32,488 bases of DNA from VBDM01 sp035280025 (GTDB taxonomy: Bacteria; Pseudomonadota; Gammaproteobacteria; Burkholderiales; SG8-39). Location: contig DATEGT010000070.1 of NCBI GenBank assembly GCA_035280025.1, positions 1-32,488 on the forward strand, in the 5' to 3' direction. The notes beneath the pieces were generated by a model. That model saw nothing but the letters and a program-made list of their open reading frames with translations. It was not told the DNA's origin and ran no database searches. The translations under genes were made by a program, and so were the position numbers. Below are positions 8,348 to 17,337 of this stretch, piece by piece; the first letter of the stretch is position 1; every line of letters begins with the position of its first letter.

Positions 8348-9664
8348 TCAGTCTGCAAAAGGGTTCCTGCCGCTCTTGAATTCGATCCGCAGCGGCGTGC
8401 CTTCGAGGCGAAACACCTTTCGAAAATCGGATTCGAGGTAGCGGCGGTAGCTCTCGGGCACCCGGCTCAGCCCCGTGCCGTGCACGACCACGATCGGCGG
8501 ATTGCTTCCACCCTGGTGCGCGTAGCGCAGCTTGGGCCGCGACAGCCCGGCGCGAGGAGGCGCCTGCTTCTTCACGGCCGCGAGAAGCGCACGCGTGAGC
8601 TTGGGAGTCGGCAGCTTCGCCATGGCCGCGCGGTACGCCGCGTCCACCGACGAGAGCATACGCGCGACGCCGCGGCCCTCGCGCGCGGAGATGTAGTGGA
8701 ACTGGGCGAACGACAGGAACTTGAACTTGCGCGCGATGGCGCGCTTCGCCATGTCGCGCGCGTACGGGTCCAGGCCGTCCCACTTGTTCACCGCCACCAC
8801 GACCGCGCGCCCATGCTCGAGAATGAAGCCCGCAATGTGCGCGTCCTGGTCGGAGATATCGCTGCGGGCATCGAGCACCAGGATGGCGACGTTGGCGCGG
8901 TCGATCGCGTGCAGCGTCTTCACGACCGAGAATTTCTCGACGCTCTCGAAAACCCTTCCGCGGCGCCTCAGGCCGGCGGTGTCCACCAGCACATAGCGCC
9001 GTCCCTTGATGTTCAGCTCGACGTCGATCGCGTCGCGTGTGGTGCCGGGCTGGTCGAAGGTCACGACCCGTTCTTCGCCGACGAGCGTGTTCACCAGCGT
9101 CGACTTTCCCGCGTTGGGACGCCCGACGACCGCGACGCGAACCGCGCCGTCGGTCTCCTCGCGCTCCTTCTCGTCCGGAAAGCCGGCGAGGGCCGTCTCC
9201 ACCAGATCGCTCACACCCTCGCCGTGCTCGGCGGAAATCGCGCGCGGCTCGCCCAGGCCAAGCTCGTGGAACTCGGCCTCGGCCACTTCCCGGTTCATTC
9301 CCTCGGCCTTGTTCACCGCGACGATCACCCGCCTGCCCGTTCGCCGCAGCTCCTCCCCGATGGCGCGGTCCCGCGACGTGAGACCTTCACGCGCATCGGT
9401 GACGAGCACCACGACGTCCGCTTCGGCGATCGCGGTCCTCACCTGCCTGGCCATCTCCACGAAGACGCCCTGCGCCTCGGGCTCCAGTCCTCCGGTGTCC
9501 ACCACCAGGTACCCGCGTCCGCCCAGGCGCCCGGCGCCGTAGTGCCGGTCGCGCGTCAGGCCGGGCACATCCGCCACGAGCGCGTCGCGCGTGCGTGTCA
9601 GACGGTTGAACAGCGTGGACTTGCCGACGTTCGGCCTGCCGACGATCACCAGGGTGGGCTTCAT
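8348..9664 (-). CDS. der: Ribosome assembly GTPase Der (EngA)
   Basis: An essential double GTPase for late 50S subunit assembly. The 438-residue protein has two tandem G domains: P-loops GRPNVGKST at 9-17 and GRPNAGKST at 181-189, each followed by its G3 (DTGGL and DTAGL) and G4 (NKAE and NKWD) motifs. A C-terminal KH-like domain contains PPIVVVHGTGLSRVPESYRRYLE. The gene ends 137 bases before hfq and starts 7 bases after bamB ends, the standard bamB-der order. Length and motifs are ordinary. Confidence 0.98.
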   Translation of the reverse strand: MKPTLVIVGRPNVGKSTLFNRLTRTRDALVADVPGLTRDRHYGAGRLGGRGYLVVDTGGLEPEAQGVFVEMARQVRTAIAEADVVVLVTDAREGLTSRDRAIGEELRRTGRRVIVAVNKAEGMNREVAEAEFHELGLGEPRAISAEHGEGVSDLVETALAGFPDEKEREETDGAVRVAVVGRPNAGKSTLVNTLVGEERVVTFDQPGTTRDAIDVELNIKGRRYVLVDTAGLRRRGRVFESVEKFSVVKTLHAIDRANVAILVLDARSDISDQDAHIAGFILEHGRAVVVAVNKWDGLDPYARDMAKRAIARKFKFLSFAQFHYISAREGRGVARMLSSVDAAYRAAMAKLPTPKLTRALLAAVKKQAPPRAGLSRPKLRYAHQGGSNPPIVVVHGTGLSRVPESYRRYLESDFRKVFRLEGTPLRIEFKSGRNPFAD

Positions 9665-9671
9665 GGGACAG

Positions 9672-10787
9672 CTACTTCAGGCTCAAGGCGTAGAGACCGC
9701 CCTCCTGCGTCTGCACCAGCAAGCCCTGCTGGAGCCGCAGGGGCGACGAACGGATCGCGCTGCCGTCGGTGGCGATCCGCCCGACGAAGGTCCCGGTCTC
9801 GCGCGACAGGAAATGCACGTAGCCTTCCACGTCACCCACCGCGACGACGTCGCCCAGCGGAAGGGGCGCGGTGAGCCGCCTCAGAAACAGCTTGTCCTGC
9901 TTCCAGACGGTGGCCCCGCCCGCGCGGTCGAGCGCCTGAACGGCTCCCTTGTCGTCGCTCACGAACACGTAGCGGGCGTCGAGCGACAGCCCCGCGGTGC
10001 TCGACATCTCGCGCGACCACGATGCGCTTCCGTTCCCGCCGTCGAAGCAGCCGATCTTGCCCTGATAGGCGACCGCGCAGACCTCGCGTTCCGCGACCAC
10101 CGGGACCCCGACCACGTCGGTGACGCGCTCGAGCTCGGTCGCGCCGCGCGGAAGCGACACGGTCGCCTCCCAGCGCACGGCACCGTTCGACAGCGCGATC
10201 GACACGAGCTTGCCTCCGGCGAAGCCGGTGAGCAGGCTGCCGCGGTCGGCCACCATCCCGACGGGCGAGCGTACCGAAAGAGGCGGGCTCGACCGCTGAT
10301 ACAGCCAGCGCCGCTTGCCGTCCTTCGCGTCGAGAGCGAACAGGCGTCCGTCGCCCGCGCGCACGATCACCAAGTCGCCCGTCACGACCGGCGGGGACAG
10401 GATCTCGCTCGAGACGCGCGCGTGCCACTTGGCTGCGCCCTTGGCCGCGTCGAGCACGATCACTTCGCCTTGGTAGGTGCCCACGGCGACCAGGGAGCCG
10501 TCGGAGCCGACCCCGCCTGAGAGGGTCTGCCCCACGTTGACGCGCCACGACTCCCGCCCCGTGGCCGCGTCGAAGCGCGCGACGTCGCCTTCCTGCGCCG
10601 CGGCGTAGACGCTCCCGTCGACGACCGCCGGAAAGAAGATCGCGTCGCCCGCTTCCCCGATGCCCGCGTGCCAGAGCGTGCGCACGGGTATGCTCGACGG
10701 AAGGTCCTCAAGCTCGGCCATTTTCGGCCCCGGTGTGCCCGAGCAGCCGGCGAGCAGCATCGCGCCGGCGAGGAGGAGCCGCCGCAT
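9672..10787 (-). CDS. bamB: Outer membrane protein assembly factor BamB
   Basis: A lipoprotein subunit of the BAM complex that helps insert beta-barrel proteins in the outer membrane. The 371-residue precursor has a short signal ending in lipobox LLAGC with Cys15 as the lipidated residue, followed by repeated beta-propeller blades of the PQQ type, each with patterns such as LDAKDGKRRW and VLDAAKGAAKWHA. I chose ATG at 10787 over the TTG one codon upstream. It lies 7 bases after yfgM and 7 before der, in the conserved hisS-yfgM-bamB-der order. Confidence 0.95.
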   Translation of the reverse strand: MRRLLLAGAMLLAGCSGTPGPKMAELEDLPSSIPVRTLWHAGIGEAGDAIFFPAVVDGSVYAAAQEGDVARFDAATGRESWRVNVGQTLSGGVGSDGSLVAVGTYQGEVIVLDAAKGAAKWHARVSSEILSPPVVTGDLVIVRAGDGRLFALDAKDGKRRWLYQRSSPPLSVRSPVGMVADRGSLLTGFAGGKLVSIALSNGAVRWEATVSLPRGATELERVTDVVGVPVVAEREVCAVAYQGKIGCFDGGNGSASWSREMSSTAGLSLDARYVFVSDDKGAVQALDRAGGATVWKQDKLFLRRLTAPLPLGDVVAVGDVEGYVHFLSRETGTFVGRIATDGSAIRSSPLRLQQGLLVQTQEGGLYALSLK

Positions 10788-10794
10788 CAAGGTT

Positions 10795-11427
10795 CTAGCC
10801 CTCTCCGAGCGCCTCGAGCTTCAGGCGCACGCCCTCCCGCAACGGCCCGGGCCCCGCCTTCTCCAGCGCGGCCTTGTACGCGGCGCGCGCCTGGTCGCGC
10901 TTCTTCTGCGCGGACAGGATGTCGCCGCGCTGGGCGGCGAACAGGGCCTCGAAACCCGCATGCGGCTTTTCCTCGAGAACCTTGAGCGCCGCGTCGGGAT
11001 CCTTGTCGTCGAGCAGGACGCTCGCCAGGCGCAGCGCCGCGATCGAGCGTATCTCGTCGCTCTTCGCATGCTCGACCACCCATTGAAGCTGCGCGCGCGC
11101 GGTCTTCAGATCGCCGGCCTGGAACAGCGCCTTGGCCGAGACCAGCGCCGCGAGAGGGGCGTAGGCGGTACGCGGATAATTCTCCAGGATCGACCCTGCC
11201 GCGTCCTTCGTGGCCTTGAGGTCGTTGGCCCGCGCCGCCTTCTGCAGAGTGTCGTAGAGCACCGCCGCCTGCGCCGCCTGGGAGCGCTGGTACCAGCCCC
11301 AGCCGTTCCAGGCCGCGATGGCTCCGGCCGCCAGGACTACCGCGACGGTCACCCCGCCGCCGTGCTCCTTCCACCACGCCCTCAGCGCGGCAAGCTGTTC
11401 CTGTTCCTCGAGATCGTAGGTGCTCAT
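10795..11427 (-). CDS. yfgM: YfgM-like tetratricopeptide inner-membrane protein
   Basis: A 210-residue protein with a short cytoplasmic N-terminus (MSTYDLEEQEQLAALRAWWKE, the family signature), one membrane segment at about 25-44, and a periplasmic TPR-like helical region made of Ala/Leu-rich repeats (for example YPRTAYAPLAALVSAKALFQAGD). In E. coli, YfgM associates with the SecYEG translocon and PpiD and helps periplasmic chaperone traffic. The ATG overlaps the hisS TGA (ATGA), indicating coupling. The E. coli role is carried over by homology and gene order only. Confidence 0.92.
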   Translation of the reverse strand: MSTYDLEEQEQLAALRAWWKEHGGGVTVAVVLAAGAIAAWNGWGWYQRSQAAQAAVLYDTLQKAARANDLKATKDAAGSILENYPRTAYAPLAALVSAKALFQAGDLKTARAQLQWVVEHAKSDEIRSIAALRLASVLLDDKDPDAALKVLEEKPHAGFEALFAAQRGDILSAQKKRDQARAAYKAALEKAGPGPLREGVRLKLEALGEG

Positions 11428-12710
11428 TGCTTCCCCTTGTCGTCGCTGTCGCCGAAGAGCAGGTCTGCGATCGCGTTCGGGAGCTCTTCGAGCCGAACCC
11501 GGAATTGCGCCCGTTCCTCGCGCAGAGCCTTGATGCCCGCCTCTCCCGCGTCCGCTTCCTCGTCGCCCACGATCACGGCGATCTGCGCGCCGCTGCCGTC
11601 GGCCTTCTTCATCTGCGACTTGAAGCTCCCCGAGCCGCAGTGCTGCACCACGCCGAAACCGGCCTCGCGCAGCGCCTCGGCGACCCGAAACGCGAAGCGC
11701 TCGGCGCGCTCGCCCTGGTTGACCAGGTAGACCTCCGGAGCGGCGCGCTCGCCGGAATCGGGGAGGAGCGCGAGCAGACGCTCGATGCCCATCGCGAAGC
11801 CGCAGGCCGGGGCCGGCTTGCCGCCGATCTGTTCGAGCAGTCCGTCGTACCGTCCCCCGGCGCACACGGTACCTTGCGCGCCCAGGTCGCTGCTCACCCA
11901 TTCGAACACGGTGAGATTGTAGTAGTCGAGGCCGCGTACCAGGCGCGGATTGATCTCGTAGCGTCGCCCGGCGTCCTTGAGGACCGCCTGAACGCCTTCG
12001 AAATGCGCGAGCGACTCCCGGCCCAGCGCATCGAGCAGCCGCGGCGCCCCGGCGATCAGCGACTGCATCTGCGGATTCTTGCTGTCCAGCACCCTCAGCG
12101 GGTTCGTGCGCAGCCGGCGCTTCGAATCCTCGTCGAGATCCTTCTCCCGGGCTTCGAGGTAGGCGACGAGCGACTTCCGGTACGCGGCGCGTTCCGCCGC
12201 CGAGCCGAGGCAGTTGAGCTGCAGACGGATGCCTTTGAGGTCGAGGTCGTCCCAGAGCCGGGCGCACATCAGGAGCAACTCGGCGTCGATGTCGGGTCCG
12301 GGAAATCCGAGGGCTTCGGCTCCGACCTGGTGGAACTGGCGGTAGCGCCCTTTCTGCGGCCGCTCGTGGCGGTACATGGGCCCGATGTAGTACAGGCGCT
12401 GCGCTCCGCCGTAGAGCAGGCTGTGCTCGGCGGCGGCTCGCGCGACCGAGGCGGTCGCCTCGGGGCGGAGCGTCAAGGACTCCTGGTTGAGCTCGTCGGT
12501 GAAGGTATACATCTCCTTCTCGACGATATCGGTGGCCTCGCCGATCGCGCGGCGAAAGAGCGCAGTGGGCTCCAGGACCGGGGTGCGCAGGTTGCGGTAG
12601 CCGTAGCTGCGCAGCCAGTCGCGCAGCAACTCTTCCAGAGCTTCCCAGCGCTCGGCCTCGTCCGGCAGGATGTCGTTCATTCCGCGCAGCGCGCGGATCG
12701 GCTCGCTCAT
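11424..12710 (-). CDS. hisS: Histidyl-tRNA synthetase
   Basis: A class II aminoacyl-tRNA synthetase that attaches histidine to tRNA-His. The 428-residue protein begins IRALRGMNDILP and contains motif 2 (YRHERPQKGRYRQFHQ), the histidine-specific LVRGLDYYNLTVFEW segment, GGRYDGLLEQIGG, and motif 3 (ACGFAMGIERLL), then the C-terminal anticodon-binding domain from about residue 330. ATG at 12710 gives the conserved beginning; upstream open frame is a shadow of ispG. It lies 17 bases downstream of ispG and overlaps yfgM by four bases. Confidence 0.98.
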   Translation of the reverse strand: MSEPIRALRGMNDILPDEAERWEALEELLRDWLRSYGYRNLRTPVLEPTALFRRAIGEATDIVEKEMYTFTDELNQESLTLRPEATASVARAAAEHSLLYGGAQRLYYIGPMYRHERPQKGRYRQFHQVGAEALGFPGPDIDAELLLMCARLWDDLDLKGIRLQLNCLGSAAERAAYRKSLVAYLEAREKDLDEDSKRRLRTNPLRVLDSKNPQMQSLIAGAPRLLDALGRESLAHFEGVQAVLKDAGRRYEINPRLVRGLDYYNLTVFEWVSSDLGAQGTVCAGGRYDGLLEQIGGKPAPACGFAMGIERLLALLPDSGERAAPEVYLVNQGERAERFAFRVAEALREAGFGVVQHCGSGSFKSQMKKADGSGAQIAVIVGDEEADAGEAGIKALREERAQFRVRLEELPNAIADLLFGDSDDKGKQ

Positions 12711-12727
12711 ATCGGATGCCGCCCGGG

Positions 12728-14008
12728 CTACACGGCGGCTTTGATCGGGATGTTTCTCTTGTGGCCGGCGGCATCGCGCCGCAGGCGCCCGCCTTCCCCG
12801 TAGGCCGAGCGCACGTATTCCTCGACCAGCTGCTGGAATTCCTCGGCGATGCGCTCGCCCTTCAGCGTCACGGTCTTTTCGCCGTCCACGTAGACCGGAG
12901 CCACGGGCCGCTCCCCGGATCCGGGGAGGCTGATGCCGATATTCGCGTGCTTGCTCTCGCCGGGCCCGTTCACGACGCAACCCATGACCGCGACGTGCAT
13001 GTCCTCCACGCCGGGGAATCGCTCCCGCCACCGGGGCATCTGCTCGCGCAGGAAGCGCTGGATCTTGGCGGCCAGCTCCTGGAAGTACGTGCTGGTGGTG
13101 CGGCCGCATCCCGGGCAGGCGATCACCAGCGGCGAGAACGAGCGCAGGCCCATGGTCTGCAGCAGCTCCTGGGCGACGACTACCTCGCGGGTCCTGTCCC
13201 CGCCCGGGTCGGGCGTGAGCGAGATGCGGATGGTGTCCCCGATGCCCTCCTGGAGCAGAACGCCCAGAGCCGCCGTCGAAGCGACGATCCCTTTGGTTCC
13301 CATTCCCGCTTCGGTCAGACCGAGATGCAAGGGGTAGTCGGAACGCCGCGCAAGCTCGCGGTATACCGAGATCAGATCCTGCACGCCGCTCACCTTGCAC
13401 GAGAGCACGATGCGGTCGCCTGGCAGTCCCAGCTCCTCCGCTCGCGCCGCCGAGTCGAGCGCGGAAGCGACCAGGGCCTCGCGCGTGACCGCGTCCGAGC
13501 CGCGCGGCTCCGCGGCGCGCGCGTTCTCGTCCATGAGACGCGCGAGCAGCTCCGGGTCGAGGCTGCCCCAGTTGACGCCGATTCTCACGGGCTTCCCGTA
13601 GCGGCAGGCGATCTCGATCATCGTGGCGAACTGCTCGTCGCGCTTGGCGCCGCGCCCGACGTTGCCCGGGTTGATCCTGTATTTGGCAAGCACCCGCGCG
13701 CACTCGGGATGCTCGGCGAGCAGCTTGTGCCCGTTGAAGTGGAAATCGCCGACCAGCGGCACGCCGCACCCCAGCGCGTCGAGGCGCTCGCGGATACGCG
13801 GGACCTGTGCTGCGGCCTCGGAGCTGTTCACCGTGATGCGTACGATTTCGGAGCCGGAGCGCGCGAGCTCGAACACCTGCTGCGCGGTGGCCGCCGCGTC
13901 GGCGGTGTCGGTGTTGGTCATCGACTGCACCAGCACGGGAGCGCCGCCGCCGATCAGCGCATCGCCGACGCGGACCTGACGCGTCGCGTGCCTCGGGATC
14001 GCGGTCAC
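12728..14008 (-). CDS. ispG: 4-hydroxy-3-methylbut-2-en-1-yl diphosphate synthase
   Basis: An iron-sulfur enzyme of the MEP isoprenoid pathway that reductively converts MEcPP to HMBPP. The 426-residue protein has the TIM-barrel N-domain opening with VLVQSMTNTDT and the C-terminal 4Fe-4S domain with ligands Cys298, Cys301 and Cys344 and the fourth ligand Glu351 in GCVVNGPGE. It uses a GTG start at 14008; the conserved PRHATRQVRVGDALIGGGAP beginning supports that choice. It is 4 bases after rodZ, the usual rodZ-ispG-hisS order. Confidence 0.97.
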   Translation of the reverse strand: MTAIPRHATRQVRVGDALIGGGAPVLVQSMTNTDTADAAATAQQVFELARSGSEIVRITVNSSEAAAQVPRIRERLDALGCGVPLVGDFHFNGHKLLAEHPECARVLAKYRINPGNVGRGAKRDEQFATMIEIACRYGKPVRIGVNWGSLDPELLARLMDENARAAEPRGSDAVTREALVASALDSAARAEELGLPGDRIVLSCKVSGVQDLISVYRELARRSDYPLHLGLTEAGMGTKGIVASTAALGVLLQEGIGDTIRISLTPDPGGDRTREVVVAQELLQTMGLRSFSPLVIACPGCGRTTSTYFQELAAKIQRFLREQMPRWRERFPGVEDMHVAVMGCVVNGPGESKHANIGISLPGSGERPVAPVYVDGEKTVTLKGERIAEEFQQLVEEYVRSAYGEGGRLRRDAAGHKRNIPIKAAV

Positions 14009-14012
14009 GTCG

Positions 14013-14861
14013 TCACTCCAGCGTCAGACGCGCGACCTCGATCTGGATATAGGGCTTCAGATCGACGGGCTTGTCGTTGTAGGTGAGGCGCACGTTCGCC
14101 GCATTGCCGATCACCAGCGACAGGGGCGACCTGCCCGCAACGACCCTGCGGCTCCCCACCGGATTGAGCTGCGACATCAGCATCTTGCCTTCGCCGTCCT
14201 TGATCTCCACCCAGGACTCGCCGCTGAATTCAAGGCTCACGCGGACCTCGCCGCCTGCGGCCTGCGGCTTGGGCTGCGGTTGCGCGGCCGCGGCGGGAGC
14301 TTCGGGAGTGGCGGCTTTCTCGAGCGCCACGGGCGGAGGGGCCGGCCGCGGCGCGGGCTCGGCGCGCGGGGGGGCGGGAGGAGCCGGGTGGGCTTTCGCC
14401 GGCTTCGGCGCGGCGGGAGCGTTCTGTGCAAGCCTCGCCCACGGAAACGCGCCTGCATTCCACTCGTACAGCAGGCCCGCCACGACCGCGAGCACGATCA
14501 GGGAAAGAACGAGATAGATGCTCGTCTCGTGCCGCTTTCCGCCCTGCGGGAATGGAACTTTCTTGGCGCGCAGGTCGAGCGAGATCTCGCTCGGGACGTA
14601 GCGCTGGTCCAGCGCCGCCAGGATCGGCTCGGGGTCGCTCTCGAGCAGCTTGGCGTAGCCGCGCACCATGCCGCGGACGAAGGTCGCGCCCGGAAGCCGG
14701 TCGAACTCCTCCGCTTCGAGCGCCTCGATCTGGCGCGCCCCGTATTTGAGGCGCTGCGCGACATCGGCGACCGAGAGCTTGCGCTCCTCGCGCATCTGCG
14801 CGAGCGTGCGCCCTGGCCCGTTTCCCGGGGAAGCGCGTTCCACTTCGGCCGCGTCGCTCAA
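14013..14861 (-). CDS. rodZ: Cytoskeleton protein RodZ
   Basis: A bitopic protein linking MreB to the cell-wall elongation machinery. The 282-residue protein has an N-terminal Cro/CI-type helix-turn-helix (about 18-90, with LAQMREERKLSVADVAQRL), one membrane segment (about 114-132), a long Pro/Ala-rich periplasmic linker (about 145-200), and a C-terminal DUF4115 beta domain (SGESWVEIKDGEGK onward). The start appears to be TTG at 14861, forming a TTGA overlap with the pilW stop, with AAAGGAAG six bases ahead as ribosome site. A GTG at residue 7 is the other possibility. Confidence 0.92.
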   Translation of the reverse strand: MSDAAEVERASPGNGPGRTLAQMREERKLSVADVAQRLKYGARQIEALEAEEFDRLPGATFVRGMVRGYAKLLESDPEPILAALDQRYVPSEISLDLRAKKVPFPQGGKRHETSIYLVLSLIVLAVVAGLLYEWNAGAFPWARLAQNAPAAPKPAKAHPAPPAPPRAEPAPRPAPPPVALEKAATPEAPAAAAQPQPKPQAAGGEVRVSLEFSGESWVEIKDGEGKMLMSQLNPVGSRRVVAGRSPLSLVIGNAANVRLTYNDKPVDLKPYIQIEVARLTLE

Positions 14862-15649
14862 TCGAATCTTCCTTTCTGCAGGTCCTGGTATTCCTTCGAT
14901 CCGGGAAAACGCCTTCGCAGCTGGTTGGCGTAGCTCGTCGTGGCGGAGGAATCTCCCAGCTTGCGTTCGATCCGGAGCGCGAGCCAGAGCGACTCGGCGC
15001 TGGGCTCGGCGATCTTGTTGTAGCGGCCGACGAGCGTGCGCGCGGCGTCGAGTTCACCTCTGCGGTACTTGAGCTGGGCGAAACTGATCAGGGCGGGATA
15101 ATAGTTCGGATCGAGCTTAAGCGCCCGCTCCAGGTAGTCGCTGGCGTCCTTCTCGTTGCCCTTGCGCAGCGCGCAGGTCGCTGCCATCGTGTAGGACTTC
15201 TGCGGCGTCGCGTACAGCGGATAGCGCACTGCCATCATGAAATAGTGCAGCGACTCCTCCTCGCGCTTGTTCTCGCACAGGAACCAGCCGTAGTTGTGGT
15301 TGGCATCGGGGTCGTTCGGATTGATGCTGAGGGAGCGCTTGAACGCCTCTTCGGCGAGCCCGGTTTCGCGCAGGTCGCCGTACACCAGGGCGAGGAGGTT
15401 GTAGGCGGGAGCATAGCCCGAGTCGGCGGCGACGGCGATCCTCGCCTCGGAAAGCGCGACCCCGAGGTTGCCGCGCTGGTAGTACGAGCCCGCCAGCTCG
15501 GTGTGGATGCGGGCGCGCTCGCGAGCGCTGGCCTGCTCCCCGATCACGGCCCCGGTGTCTTCCCCCGGCACCTCGCTCCCGAGCTTGTTCGAGGCGCAGC
15601 CGCAGAGCGCGGCCGCGGCGAGCAACGTCGCGAGCCCGCGCGCGCCCAT
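14858..15649 (-). CDS. pilW: Type IV pilus biogenesis/stability lipoprotein PilW (PilF)
   Basis: A TPR outer-membrane lipoprotein that supports PilQ secretin multimerisation and pilus stability. The 263-residue precursor has a signal sequence ending LCGC with Cys18 as likely lipidated residue, then tandem TPR repeats, such as YAPAYNLLALVYGDLRE, PNDPDANHNYGWFLCE and PNYYPALISFAQLKYRRGE; the NYGWFLC segment is characteristic of PilF/PilW. The start overlaps the rlmN stop by a single base (TGATG). Its place between rlmN and rodZ is conserved. It implies that the organism has type IV pili, whose other genes are outside the window. Confidence 0.95.
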   Translation of the reverse strand: MGARGLATLLAAAALCGCASNKLGSEVPGEDTGAVIGEQASARERARIHTELAGSYYQRGNLGVALSEARIAVAADSGYAPAYNLLALVYGDLRETGLAEEAFKRSLSINPNDPDANHNYGWFLCENKREEESLHYFMMAVRYPLYATPQKSYTMAATCALRKGNEKDASDYLERALKLDPNYYPALISFAQLKYRRGELDAARTLVGRYNKIAEPSAESLWLALRIERKLGDSSATTSYANQLRRRFPGSKEYQDLQKGRFD

Positions 15650-16731
15650 CAGGAACCCACTCCTTCGAGGCGCGTAGGCCTTCGCGTACGGTCCTTGATC
15701 TGGCCGGCGAGCTGGCCGCAGGCCGCGTCGATGTCCTCGCCGCGCGTCTTGCGGGTGGTGGTGACGATCCCCGATGCGTTGAGCAGCTCGCTGAAGCGCT
15801 CGATGGCGCGCCGCGAAGAGCGCACGAAACCCGAGTTCGGGAACGGATTGAATGGTATGAGGTTAACCTTGCAGGGAACGCTTTCGACCAGGGCGATCAG
15901 CTCGCGCGCGTGCGCTTCGGCGTCGTTGACTCCGTCGAGCATGACGTACTCGAAGGTGATGAAATCGCGCGGCGCGCGCTCGAGATAGCGCCTGCAGGCG
16001 GCGAGCAACTCGGCGAGCGGATAGCTCTTGTTGATCGGCATCAGCCGGTCGCGCAACGCGTCGTTCGGCGCGTGCAGGGAGACCGCAAGCGCCACTGGGC
16101 ATTCCTCGCGCAGGCGGTCGATCATCGGAACGATGCCGGCGGTCGACAGGGTGACGCGGCGCCGCGAAAGACCGTAGGCGTCTTCGTCGATCATGAGCTT
16201 GAGCGCCGCGACCGTGGCCTCGAAATTCAGCAGCGGCTCGCCCATGCCCATGAGCACCACGTTGCTGATGACGCGCTCCCCGCCGGGGATCGCCCCGAGC
16301 TCGCGGTTGGCGAGCCACAGCTGCCCGATGATCTCCCCCGTCGACAGGTTGCGATTGAAGCCCTGCCTGCCGGTCGAGCAGAACTCGCAGGCGAGCGTGC
16401 ATCCGGCCTGGGTGGAAACGCACAGGGTCCCGCGTCCGGCCTCGGGAATGAACACGGCTTCCACGGCGTTGCCCTTGCCGACGTCGAGCAGCCACTTCCG
16501 CGTGCCGTCCCCCGCGGTGCTGTCGCTCACGATCTTGGGCGGCGAAATCGCGGCGAGGCGCGCGAGCTTGTCGCGCAGCGAGCGCGCAATGTCGCTCATG
16601 CGGTCGAAATCGGCCTCGCCCTGACGATGCATCCAGCGTTTGAGCTGCCGCGCGCGAAACGGCTTCTCCTCCAGGCCCGCGACGAACGCGGTGAGCGCTT
16701 CACCGTCCAGGTCGAGAAGGTTGAGGGTCAT
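15649..16731 (-). CDS. rlmN: Dual-specificity 23S rRNA/tRNA adenine C2-methyltransferase RlmN
   Basis: A radical-SAM enzyme making 2-methyladenosine at A2503 of 23S rRNA and A37 of some tRNAs. The 360-residue protein has the cluster-binding CTLACEFC with Cys111, Cys115 and Cys118, and the two methyl-transfer cysteines Cys104 (GTLCVSTQ) and Cys338 (AACGQL), spaced as in the E. coli enzyme. GMGEPLLN is the GGEP-like SAM-binding motif. The ATG is immediately after the ndk stop. All catalytic residues are present, so the gene is functional as read. Confidence 0.97.
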   Translation of the reverse strand: MTLNLLDLDGEALTAFVAGLEEKPFRARQLKRWMHRQGEADFDRMSDIARSLRDKLARLAAISPPKIVSDSTAGDGTRKWLLDVGKGNAVEAVFIPEAGRGTLCVSTQAGCTLACEFCSTGRQGFNRNLSTGEIIGQLWLANRELGAIPGGERVISNVVLMGMGEPLLNFEATVAALKLMIDEDAYGLSRRRVTLSTAGIVPMIDRLREECPVALAVSLHAPNDALRDRLMPINKSYPLAELLAACRRYLERAPRDFITFEYVMLDGVNDAEAHARELIALVESVPCKVNLIPFNPFPNSGFVRSSRRAIERFSELLNASGIVTTTRKTRGEDIDAACGQLAGQIKDRTRRPTRLEGVGS

Positions 16732-17157
16732 CTACCTGGAGAAGATCTCTGAGGCCGGAAAAAAGTACGCGATCTCGCTGCGCGCGGTATCGGGCCCGTC
16801 GGAGCCGTGAACCGCGTTCGCGTCGATGCTGTCGGCGAAGTCGGCGCGTATCGTTCCCTTCTTCGCTTTCTTGGGGTCGGTCGCCCCCATCAGCTCGCGG
16901 TTCTTGGCGATCGCATCCTCGCCCTCCAGTACCTGCACCATTATCGGCCCGGATATCATGAATCTCACCAGATCCCGGAAGAAAGGCCGCTCGCGATGCA
17001 CGGCGTAGAAGCCTTCGGCCTGAACCTCCGAAAGATAGAGCATCCGGGCCGCCACGATGCTCAATCCCGCCTTCTCGAACCTGGAATAGATGTCCCCGAT
17101 GGCGTTTTTTGCCACGGCATCGGGCTTCACGATGGACAGGGTTCGCTCAACTGCCAT
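16732..17157 (-). CDS. ndk: Nucleoside diphosphate kinase
   Basis: Transfers the gamma phosphate from ATP to nucleoside diphosphates through a phosphohistidine. The 141-residue protein has Lys11 in the VKPDAV nucleotide site and the active-site NAVHGSD motif with His117. It is the first gene of the minus-strand housekeeping block, with GGAG eight bases ahead of the ATG and a promoter-like sequence at 17211-17239. Length and sequence are standard. Confidence 0.98.
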   Translation of the reverse strand: MAVERTLSIVKPDAVAKNAIGDIYSRFEKAGLSIVAARMLYLSEVQAEGFYAVHRERPFFRDLVRFMISGPIMVQVLEGEDAIAKNRELMGATDPKKAKKGTIRADFADSIDANAVHGSDGPDTARSEIAYFFPASEIFSR

Positions 17158-17210
17158 GCAGGATCTCCAGTGGAATTCGGAAAAGCCGGGAGAAACTCAC
17201 CTAACGTTCT

Positions 17211-17239
17211 ATTTTATCAAGCTTTTGCCGGGGTGTCGC
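17211..17239 (-). promoter_or_regulatory. Putative sigma-70 promoter of the ndk operon
   Basis: On the minus strand, GCGACA (17234-17239) and TAAAAT (17211-17216) are 17 bases apart, matching four and five positions of the -35 and -10 consensus. The -10 lies in the most AT-rich stretch of the region and would start transcription roughly 45-50 bases before the ndk ATG. It is a good candidate for the main promoter of the block running from ndk down to der and perhaps beyond. Confidence 0.5.
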
Positions 17240-17337
17240 CATGCGCTGGGCCGCGAACTCCCGCGGAGGGCCTTTCGCGGCGGTGTAGCGTGAGAGCCGT
17301 CGCGAACATCGTCAGGCTTCTGTAAGGATACATCAGG